Shown here: positions 55,505 through 64,000 of the stretch, in pieces | Position numbering within the stretch: position 1 is the first letter of the stretch | How the letters are laid out: each line of letters starts with the position of its first letter | Assembly (NCBI GenBank): GCA_001600415.1 | Contig: BCJX01000016.1 | Location: 163,878-227,877, forward strand | Source: Pascua guehoae | Taxonomy: Eukaryota; Basidiomycota; Tremellomycetes; Trichosporonales; Trichosporonaceae | Reading direction: 5' to 3' | Length of the DNA: 64,000 bases | The notes under the pieces: model-generated | The model's input: only the letters and a program-made list of their open reading frames with translations | Databases searched by the model: none | Told to the model about the DNA's origin: nothing | Translations under genes and position numbers: made by a program

Positions 55505-58500
55505 ACCTGTACTTCCGCGGGATACGGGCGGGAGGATGTACCGTCGCATGCGAGGCCAGGTCACGCCAAAGTCACGCAGCTGGCAGCCAACAGACTCGAC
55601 GATGCACGATCCCCGGCTCCACGCCTCGTGGCGATCTGCCGACCCCCAGGGTGCGGTGTCGGACAGGAGACAGGGGATGTGGCCTGTGCGCGCTGTGCGT
55701 CTCTGTCCAAGAAAAGCGGGCGTACGGATCCGGATACATGCCAAGCAAGCTAAGGCGTCGATCAAGTGGGATGCGCGGCATGCACACCACCGTACGGTAC
55801 GGGGTTTGGCTGCGCATGATCGTGGTACGTTAGCATCACCAACGACTTTAACGACTTGACGACTTTGGGTCTCGGCGTGCCCCCGCATGACTGCCAAGAG
55901 GTCACACGCACACCTGCATCGTATCGATGACGCTCGTCCATCTCGCCTAACACTGCTAGGCCGCAGGTTTATGATGCTTCTCTGCGATCGCTGCGTCACC
56001 AGTGTGGACCGAGGAGCAAAGGCTTGGCTAGGATGGCGCTGGCTTTTTTTAGGACGGCCCCAGTTCGAGACACGGTAGAATTGGGCGGGTAAACAATCCA
56101 AAAAAATAATTACGCTTTGGCCGCCACGGAATTTCCTTGGCACGCGATTCGAGCGATTTCGAGGCCAGTGGTGGCCGCGGTGCAGATGGCGCCATTGCGT
56201 CTGCCGCTGCCGTCTGCGTTTGGGAATGGGTGCCCATTTGGGAATGCCGACGAGCATTGTTTTCTCGGCCACGCAAGTCTGTCTCGCATTGTCGAAATGG
56301 GCACCAGGTGCACATGACGCACCAGCAATAATTAATAGCTCATGCCCACCGTAACTACCTCCGGGACCGATATTTGCAGACTGCACAGGTGACTGCTGCA
56401 TCCACCAAAACGCTCAACTGGGGTTCATTTGTGCCTGTGTAGGTCTGTTTACGCCCCGGTTGCCGTCAGGTCTGAGACGGCCACGGGGCCACGGGATCAA
56501 ACCGGCCCCCACCATGGAAGACTGCTCCGTGGGCGATCGCCGACCCTGTCCCTCGCCTGTCGCTCTCGCTCGCTCTCGCTCGGCTGTCGGGCGTCGGGCA
56601 GTGCTGGGCTGATTGGGGGTGCCGTGTTCGGCCACACGACGCCACAAGACCCACCAAAGGATAATGGCGCAAGTGGCGTGGACGCATCCGTGTTTCCACT
56701 CGTTTCTATTGATCCATTGGTTCCTGGGTTGGTACCTCTTTCAATGTACACTGTGTTGCTGGCAGATGCTGGCCTGCTGGCCTCTCTGTTTGGGTGACAG
56801 TGGGGATAGGGTTTGGGTGGGTGGCACACGAGTAATTAACGGTGGGTCTGTCTAGGGCGCGTGCAGTAGCTCAGGCTTCAGGCACAATGGTGGCTGATGC
56901 CGTTACCGCCAGAGGGGGAGAGGCAGAGGGCTACAATGGTGGCGCACAAGCGCACAAGCGCGCATTTTACAAGGTGCACAAAGGCTGCGCCATGCGCCAA
57001 CAAACAATATCGAGTTGGCAGTTGGCTGGCAGCAGAGTGACATGGGAGCAACCCTCGAAGGGCATGGCATGGACAATGGGCGCCATGTCCGCCAGCTGCG
57101 CCAGTCCGCCACCAATGTCAGACCAGATACCACGCATCATCAAACCGAGGTTGCCAGAGGCGCGTCTTGGGTGCACCCCAGAGTTGTCAGCATGTCACGG
57201 TTCCCAATGCACATACATGCGCCCGGGTGCGGGTGTCGCCAGGCAGAGGTGTAACCGTGAGTAGGAGCACAAATTGCACTATGTGCGCTGTTGGGACGGC
57301 AAAGAAGAATTAGACGCTCCGATCCGATATAGGCTGCACCCATGCCCGTGCCCGTGCCCACTGTGCCCAACGCGTGCAAGCGGGTGAGAGAGTCGTCACT
57401 CGACCACCCCACTAAACGGTGTCGTGTCGTACACAAGAGTGTGCAGGGGCAAGAGGCGCCACTTGTTTTGAGCTTGATTGCATTAACGGTGGGTGTTAGT
57501 GTGACGCGGGCAGCGGGTGCATGCATCGGAGCAGTCACCAGTTACGAGCTTGGACCTTGTTAGCGGACACCGGAGAGCGACACCCGTCTGGCCGTCATGC
57601 CTCCGTCTCTGCCCCGTCTGACCCGTCTGCCCCGAAGCCAAGGCGCCAAGGGGCGAGTGGGCGGTAGTGTTGGGCTAGAAAAAGACGCGAGGGACAGCGC
57701 CAGGGTAGAGCGGGAACAATTATCGCATTTGGATTGGATGGTTTATTCACTCACCCCTAGGTACATGTAGGTCCATTAGGGCATTCCCCCGAATTCCGAT
57801 CCCAACCTTTTGATCCCGTCAACAACAAGGTGCCTAGTAGTACCCAGGGCCCAGGGAGGGAAAACAAGCAGGGTCAGGCGACTAGGGAAAATACGGGCAC
57901 AAGAGCAGAGGGGCGTAAGACCGACCCAAACTAGGGCCCTGTCAACGCTGGCCACATGCACCGCAGTACAGTCTGCCCGACTGGCCGCCCGCAAATGCAA
58001 GCCGCTTTCAAGGGGGGTCTGCCTCACTTTGCCAGAGCGACAGCGCAACGCATGCCAACGCAGAGGGCAGAGGGCGTTTGTTGGCAAGGAACGCAAAACA
58101 AAATGTGGCCTATCGTGGCCCACCAGTGGGTCGTTTTTTTGGCCTGCTGGGCACCTGTCTAGCAAACCAGCCAGTAGTGGGCATTGCTTGTCAAGCCCGC
58201 TCCCCTCTGGTAGAATGCATGCAGTGCGAGTTTGGCCGCCCAGTTTGTGCCAGTTTATGCCAACAGTTTGGCCTCCGCATGCAGACGGAGAGAGAGAGCA
58301 GTTTGGACCGCGGCAGCTCGGTTTTGGACCAGTGGGCAGCGAGAGCGTCGTAAAGGCTTCCACCACAAGAAGTGTCGACCTCCGGTACCGACTCAAAGTC
58401 CCCCGTCCCAAACTCAACCACTTCACACCTTCCATCTCATCTCATTCATTTCAACCGCTCCCACAGTACAGCGCTCGCGCTTTGCGTGTCGTGCTCGTGC

Positions 58501-60223
58501 TCGTGCTCTTCGGGTTCCCGACGATCGCATTCGGCTCGACTGCTTTTGTCTTTTACGCCTCCCACCCACACAACCACCGCCAACGGCCCATCGCATCGCG
58601 CATCGCAGTAGTGCATTTATTTGCATTGCTCTCTGCGTAGGACAACCACCCCCCACGGCAACAAACCGCGCGCGCCTCGTTCCCCCGGCCGCACTCCGCC
58701 CCCAGCTTGCCTGGCTTTTGTTGGTTTTGCAGCGCCAATCGTTGCACAACCAGCAAGCTTTGCTCGCAGGTCACACAGTCTCGGTGACCGTCCCCCCTTT
58801 ACGCGCACAGGTGGTGTCGTCGTTACACACGACACACGCCGTCCGCCGCCGCCCCCCCCCCCCGCTCGCCACTGGTTTTGGGTCTTGCTCTGCAGCGCCG
58901 CCTCTGCGCGCCGTTGCTGTGCGCACACACACCACCCCCCCAAGGCACGGTACCCGGTGCAACAAACGCCACCCGAGTCGGCACAGTGTCTGTCTACGGT
59001 TCTGATCTCGATCGATCAGCACCAGTCAGCCGCCGCCGTCGCGCCGTCGAGCACTGGCCCCTTGTTTTTTTCCGAGTAAGTGAAAATCAGGTCTTGTCGT
59101 GTCACACACATTACTCGGCGCTCGGGGCGGCTCTTTGTGCCTAGCGCACAAGCGATCCATCGTGATCCCCTTGCCTCTCTTGCCTGCCTACCCACCTCCG
59201 CTCCCCCCTTTCCTTTTCCGCTCCGCCCTGTCGCCGGTTGCTCCCACGCGCGCGCTTCGGCGTCTTGCATCTCCCGCCGCTCGGTCGTCGGTCTCTATGC
59301 CAGCGAGCGCTTGCCTCTGTTACCCGAGACCACTCGCACCACCACCCCCACCACCCCCTTCCATTCCCCCGATCTCATCGATCCCCCACTCCGGTGCCAC
59401 ACGCGCCACGCTCTCGGAGCGCGTCGAGCGTCTGCTGCTGCTTGATGCTTCTCCCCGTGGAGCGCACAGCCCTCACACGCTCCCAACCCCTTCACCTTCA
59501 CATCATCGCGCCGGGGGCGTCTCTTCGACGCCCTCCCCCCCTCCCCCCCTCCGCAGTAGTAGCACCCACCTGCACCACGCCAAGCACCAAACCCAAAGCC
59601 CAAAGCCGCTTTTGCACCACCCAAGGCCACCAACGCCTCTTTTGCCGTGTCAACCTGTGGCGCACGCGCAGTGGCGGTGTATGGCTGTCCTGAGTCTACA
59701 CCTACCTTGGTTCTCTGCCCCATCCTATCTCTCCCCCTCTCTCTCACCATGCGTCAACCCGCAGTGTGTAGCTCGAGGCGCCACACTCCCACTCGGCCTC
59801 TCGCTCGCTTGTTTCCATCCTCTCCTTCCTTTTGTGTCATCCGACTAGCCACTGACACTCTTGTCACAGCTCTCGAGCGCTCCTGCTCCAGCAGCTCGGT
59901 TTAGCCTTGCTTGCATCCTCGGCGCCGCACTTTACCCCCACATTGCCCCGCCTCCTCTCCCCTCCCCGGTCCTTGCTCTTCCAGCCTCCGTCCTCGTACC
60001 GTTCGCGATGGTTATTCAAGCCTAGACGACCGTCGACTTGTCGACATTTTATTCTCAATCCCCTCGGGTTTGAGCTCGCCAGTCACACTGCAACCGTCTA
60101 GACTATACTTATCGCAACACCCCCTCCCCCCCCCCCTCACGACCCACGACCCACGCCCTTCTCCTTCTTCGTTCCCCGCCCCACCTTTCCTTCTGTCATT
60201 CCCCCTCGGCAACTCGTTCAATA

Positions 60224-61400
60224 ATGCCTGCCGACCTCTACATCATGCCCTCGCCAGCACCGGTGCTGGCACACAACCTCCGCCCCTGCCTCTCGCCCGC
60301 CCGTATTCTCCGCCCCGTTTCCCCCACAACAACCGACGACATGCTGTGCCCCAGCTCACCGTCGAGCGTCAGCAGCGAAGGCTGGTACAAGCGCAAGTGT
60401 GTTCGCTTCGAGGGCTTTGAGAGCGAGGACGACGACGGATGTCCGATCACCGTGAGTAGCTAGCTACAATGTGGCCGTGCGCCACAAGGGTCTTCCTCAC
60501 CGAGGAAGACCTGCTACGTTTTGTGACTTGATACTGACCCCATAGTCGACGTTCCACACGTACTCTGCTGCCGAGTACGACCGCACGTCGATTGCACCGC
60601 CGTCTGAACACGAGCGCTCCTGCGTCCTCCCGGCGCGCGGCTCGCGCTGCCTGTCCAAGCTCTGGGACGAACACGACGAGGACGACCACGTCGATGCCGA
60701 CGACGAGACTCCTTCGTCCGACGACGACATTGTCCTTCCTCGGTCGCCGTTTGCCACGCCCGAAGATTCAGATAGCGACGGCGAGGCCGCAGACGACGAC
60801 GAGTGGACCGAGTGCTTTGAGCGCCGCCGCATGATGTTTGCGCGCATGTGTCCCCTGGAGGGCGACGCAGCCCACCCCCAGTTTGAGGGCTACCGCTCTC
60901 TGTCGTCGACGCTCATGGATCTCCTCCGTAGCGTCGGCTGCGACGAGGAGGGCTATGCGACCCCGCGTGCCGCTGGCGGCGCCGCTACGCCCACCAACAG
61001 CCATGGCGACGACGACACGGCCGAAGAAGATGACGACACGGATGACCAGCAGATCACCCCCGGTTCGTCGTTCCCGGTGACTGGCTTCCCCGTCAACGAC
61101 GTCTTTGCCCGCCTCCGCGAGAGGGCTGCAGAGGGTGAAGACACTGGCTTCCCAGTCACGGATGTCTTTGCCCGCCTCCGCGAGGGATCGGCCGACAGTG
61201 ACGCCATTGCCACCCCATCACTTGTCTCGAGTGCCGACTCGGATGCCGACTTTTCGGGCCTCACCAGCCCGCGCGGGTCGGCCATCGACTTTCTCCCCTC
61301 TGCGTCATCACCGTGGAAGATTGCTGGCAAGGCCAGTGATCGTGACCGCGAGCGCGACCGCTTTGACCACCACTCGGTCTTGGGGTTAGTCCCCGAATAA
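60224..61400 (+). CDS. Acidic protein of unknown function with PP1-docking-like motif, 360 aa
   Basis: Exons 60224-60451 and 60546-61400, joined in phase 0. K58-C-V-R-F62 fits the RVxF motif by which regulatory subunits bind protein phosphatase 1; acidic residues follow directly. The next conserved-looking block, H-T-Y-S-A-A-E-Y-D-R-T, opens exon 2. Several Asp/Glu-rich stretches (about 145-185 and 255-270) follow. A tandem duplication, G-F-P-V-N-D-V-F-A-R-L-R-E and G-F-P-V-T-D-V-F-A-R-L-R-E, lies at about 61081-61185. No enzyme domain is visible and most of the chain is likely disordered. The last intron-like GTTAGTC near 61385 is not needed. A role in phosphatase targeting is inference. Confidence 0.7.
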
Positions 61401-62756
61401 CACATGCCAAGGCGAAACTAGAGTCCGAAACCCCCATTCTACCCCTCCGCCCTTCGGCTCTGGTCTGAGCCTTCGCCACTGTGTGTGCCTCGCGAGCGTC
61501 CGCGCCTTGCCGCCCTGCGCCGCAAAGGTCCGAGCACGAAACCGGCCTGCGGGCTGGTCGGCAGTAAACGCCTGCGGGCAATGACTGCAACCCCCCCCCC
61601 CCCCCCCTATTTTAGCCCCACCCCCACGCAACCCTAGTCCCCCGTCGCCACCTGCCACCCGCGGGTCGCCACCTACTGGCCTGGCGCCACCATCATTCCC
61701 AGCAGCATTATATTGCATGTGTCGACCATGGCCACCATGCCGGCGCCAGATGACCCCCATAGGATATCCATCATCATGCAGTTCCTGTAAATGTCTACAC
61801 TATGGTTTTGCGAGCTACCTTCTGACGTGTCCGAGTGGCATTGACAACGAGCACGTCACGGTTGCATATTGTTGACCGTGCAGTTGCATATACATGAGTG
61901 CACGGTCGTGTCTCACGGCCTCACTGGCATCCGGTAAACCCCAACAAAAAGCGGTGCAGCGCCGTCACGTGCCGTGCATGTTTAAGCACGTTAAGCACTG
62001 TGCGACCGTGCGCAGATTGCATCGGCCAGCGGACAGTGCGTCGCGGACAGTGGTTGACAGTGACACAGTGGCACAGTGGCACAGTGTCCAGTGTCCACTG
62101 TCGATTGGACAGGTATCCAATCGCCACTCACCGATGACGAGGCGCCTCATTCAGCGAAGACTCGAGACACGACAAAGCTCGGCTGCAAGGAAGCAGGACC
62201 GTGCGACCGTGCCCCGCAGTGCTGGAATGTCCGACGGCCGATGGCGGTGCGTGTGGGGAATGGGCAGGGCGTGCACCCGGTCTATACGCGGCGTACCGCT
62301 GTTCTGGTGTCGTCGTTTGGTGTGCCCTTGCCCAGCGAGCAGCGCAGCGTCAAGTGTGCAGCGTGAAGTGTAGTGTGCAGCATGAAGCGTGCAGCATGAA
62401 TCGTCCAGTCCACCGTGCCCGTGCTCAGCAAGTGGGTGCGTGCCCGCATCCCCGCATTCCAGCGTAGCATCCCACTTGCGACCGTGGCCGATTGCAGCAG
62501 TCATGCAGTCATATTGCTCGTAACGCGTGGCGCGTGCTGTGAATTCCAAAATGCTCGTGAATGCTGGTGCATACTGGTGCATGGTGCATGCTGGTGCCCA
62601 CGCCATGCCGCCACCAGCACGACGAGACCATTTCCGGATTCCTCTTGTATATCCGCCCTCCCCAGGTGCAGGTTTATCCACAACCTCCACTCTTCCTCCA
62701 CCTTTGTCATCTCCATCTCATTCTCATCTCTCATTCATCTTGCATACTAGCCACGA
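61401..62756. other. Intergenic region with C tract and short repeats
   Basis: C run at 61591-61607. At about 62045-62108 GACAGTG, CACAGTGG and CAGTGTCC units repeat. From about 62640 the plus strand becomes CT-rich, a likely leader for the F-box-like gene. No other gene seen. Confidence 0.5.
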
Positions 62757-63294
62757 TGAGTGTCGTCCGTGCGCCAGGCGACGGCCACGACGGCCGACTC
62801 GAGGTCCAGCCTCGACCCTCCAGCACCACCAGCACCCCCNNNNNNNNNNNNNNNNNNNNNNNNNNNNNNNNNNNNNNNNNNNNNNNNNNNNNNNNNNNNN
62901 NNNNNNNNNNNNNNNNNNNNNNNNNNNNNNNNNNNNNNNNNNNNNNNNNNNNNNNNNNNNNNNNNNNNNNNNNNNNNNNNNNNNNNNNNNNNNNNNNNNN
63001 NNNNNNNNNNNNNNNNNNNNNNNNNNNNNNNNNNNNNNNNNNNNNNNNNNNNNNNNNNNNNNNNNNNNNNNNNNNNNNNNNNNNNNNNNNNNNNNGATCC
63101 TCTCCCACGTGCCCCCCGCCGACCTCCAGGCGACGACGCTGGCGCTCCACCGCGTCCTCCCCCATGCGCCGCTCAGCAGGACGCATCTGTTCACACACGT
63201 CGTGGTCCGGCAGCCGCGACAGCTGGTGCCCATGTGGAGGCGGTTGCGGGAGGAGAGGGGGCGGGGGACGGGGACGGTGAGGACTTTTTGTCAG
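62757..63294 (+). CDS. F-box-like protein, broken by an assembly gap and incomplete
   Basis: ATG at 62757 opens a Pro/Ser/Thr-rich start (M-S-V-V-R-A-P-G-D-G) that enters the gap at 62840. After the gap (63096 on) the frame I-L-S-H-V-P-P-A-D-L-Q-A-T-T-L-A-L-H-R-V continues with L-F-T-H-V-V-V-R and W-R-R-L-R-E, a pattern of fungal F-box proteins (short F-box then a strand and the first repeat). The exon ends at a GTGAGT donor at 63295. The frame relation across the gap is unknown, and downstream exons are not found before the window ends. Confidence 0.5.
62840..63095. other. Assembly gap (256 N)
   Basis: Unresolved bases inside the F-box-like gene, just after a C-rich stretch. Confidence 0.99.
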
Positions 63295-63295
63295 G

Positions 63296-63480
63296 TGAGT
63301 TGGGTCGGAGAGGGCGGTGGTGGAGGGAGGTGGGATGGAGGTGGGAGGGAGGTGGTGGAGAGGAGGTGGGAGGGAGGTGGTGGAGAGCGGTGGTGGAGAG
63401 GCCGGTGGTGAGAGCGGTGGTGGAGGGAGGTGGTGGAGAGCAAGTGGTGGAGAGGAGGTAGTGGAGAAGAATGTGTTGGG
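63296..63480. repeat. GGTGGTGGAGAGG-type minisatellite
   Basis: Units such as GGTGGTGGAGAGG, GGAGGTGGGAGGGA and GGTGGTGGAGAGC repeat more than ten times directly after the exon donor, so they probably lie in an intron of the F-box-like gene. Confidence 0.8.
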
Positions 63481-63539
63481 TGGGGTGTTGGGTGGGGTGG
63501 AGCACGAGCTGTGGACGAGTCGGATCCGTGGAGCGTGGA

Positions 63540-63690
63540 GCTGGAGCGTGGAGCGTCGACGAAGAGAGTAGACGAAGAGCGTAGACGAAGAGCGTAGACG
63601 CAGAGCGTGAAGCGTAGACAGAGCGTAGACGCAGAGCGTAGACAGAGCGTGGAGCGTAGACGGAGCGTGGAGCGTAGACGCGAACGGAAT
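63540..63690. repeat. GAGCGTAGAC-type minisatellite
   Basis: Units GAGCGTAGACGAA, GAGCGTAGACGCA and GAGCGTGGAGCGTAGACG alternate about a dozen times. This array adjoins, but differs from, the one at 63296-63480. Confidence 0.8.
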
Positions 63691-64000
63691 GGCGTTCAGA
63701 GCAGGTGGCGCTCAGCGTCGGTGGAGGACGGGGCGGATCGTGCCGTGGAGCGGCGTGGAGCTCTGAGCGCGGAAAGCTCGACCGGCGGCGGTGGAGTAGA
63801 GCATGGGACCACTAGCCTCCGACTCGGATCGCTACAGCTTCTCCAGTGGATGGGTGTGCCCGAGTCGGTCACCGAGAGTGCCCGAGTCTGAGTCACCACG
63901 TCCAGTCGGAGTGTGTCGGCACGCTGATCGGGAGTGCTACCGTTCTTAGCGTGCTCGCTGGCGCGGTAGTTCCACTGTGTGCTGCGGATCACGCCGATGC
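63691..64000. other. Window end, no gene recognised
   Basis: About 300 nt of GC-rich sequence after the minisatellites. It may hold the rest of a long intron or a later exon of the F-box-like gene, but no splice acceptor with a matching frame is evident. Confidence 0.4.

Larger units (their letters stand above)
50929..60223. other. 9.3-kb region without a convincing gene
   Basis: Many open frames occur on both strands, but they overlap, start without ATG or are repeat-derived; the longest (486 codons, minus, 56401-54941) has no ATG near its start and includes repeat translation. No transposase, reverse transcriptase or LTR motif is visible. It contains the repeats listed at 51.5, 52.2, 54.7, 55.1 and 55.5 kb. 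From about 58.4 to 60.2 kb the plus strand is very CT/C-rich, probably the promoter and long leader of the 60.2-kb gene. Confidence 0.5.

Noticed and set aside
54941..56401. 486-codon open frame on the minus strand
   Set aside because: It has no ATG at its start, gives low-complexity repeat translation (S-L-G-A-G-R units from the 55.1-kb array) and lacks a domain pattern; long stop-free stretches are expected at this GC content.

Overview
The window looks like a chromosomal piece of a GC-rich basidiomycete yeast. The evidence is many short introns (36-80 nt) with GTGAGT-type donors, CTAAC or CTGAC branch sites and CAG acceptors, strong C/G preference at third codon positions, and fungal single-copy genes such as COG1, RFC2, GPI1, VPS39, TTI2 and CGI121. 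A tremellomycete of the Trichosporonales type is my best guess from gene style; no marker gene in the window proves it. All gene models were built by hand from splice consensus and reading-frame agreement.

Layout. 0-2.6 kb: 3' part of a pepsin-like GPI protein whose catalytic motifs are degraded and whose intron is filled with a CTTGC/TTGAC minisatellite. 4.4-7.1 kb (-): F-box protein. 8.1-13.0 kb (-): four tiny two-exon genes encoding one family of cysteine-rich, probably zinc-binding proteins (46-78 aa) with a conserved intron; this is the most novel item in the window. 14.9-20.4 kb: TTI2 (-) and COG1 (+), divergent, then CGI121 (-), whose 5' end is lost in a 767-base gap. 23.5-30.3 kb (-): a 561-aa protein of unknown function, RFC2, and an RWD/DUF1115 protein. 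30.6-33.5 kb: GPI1 (+) with ten exons, then an intron-containing tRNA-Pro (-). 34.2-36.8 kb (+): MSC2-type zinc transporter with a very long histidine loop and a frame conflict at its first splice junction. 37.3-38.7 kb (-): F-box-like protein. 39.6-40.9 kb (+): degenerate kinase-like protein just behind a 51-nt C tract. 41.4-45.0 kb (-): VPS39 with eleven exons. 45.4-46.8 kb (+): macro-domain protein with a 20-nt micro-exon. 49.3-50.9 kb (+): beta-carbonic anhydrase with a Lys/Asp/Gly tail. 50.9-60.2 kb: 9.3 kb without a convincing gene but with several repeats. 60.2-61.4 kb (+): acidic protein with a PP1-docking-like motif and a duplicated segment. 62.8 kb to the end: F-box-like gene broken by a second gap and running into minisatellites.

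The named genes are housekeeping functions with no shared pathway, apart from secretory and vacuolar traffic (COG1, VPS39), GPI-anchor synthesis (GPI1) and zinc handling (MSC2, carbonic anhydrase and perhaps the small cysteine-rich family). No mobile element, CRISPR array or rRNA was seen. Long G/C homopolymers, two gaps and one isolated ambiguous base show that G/C runs limit sequence accuracy here.
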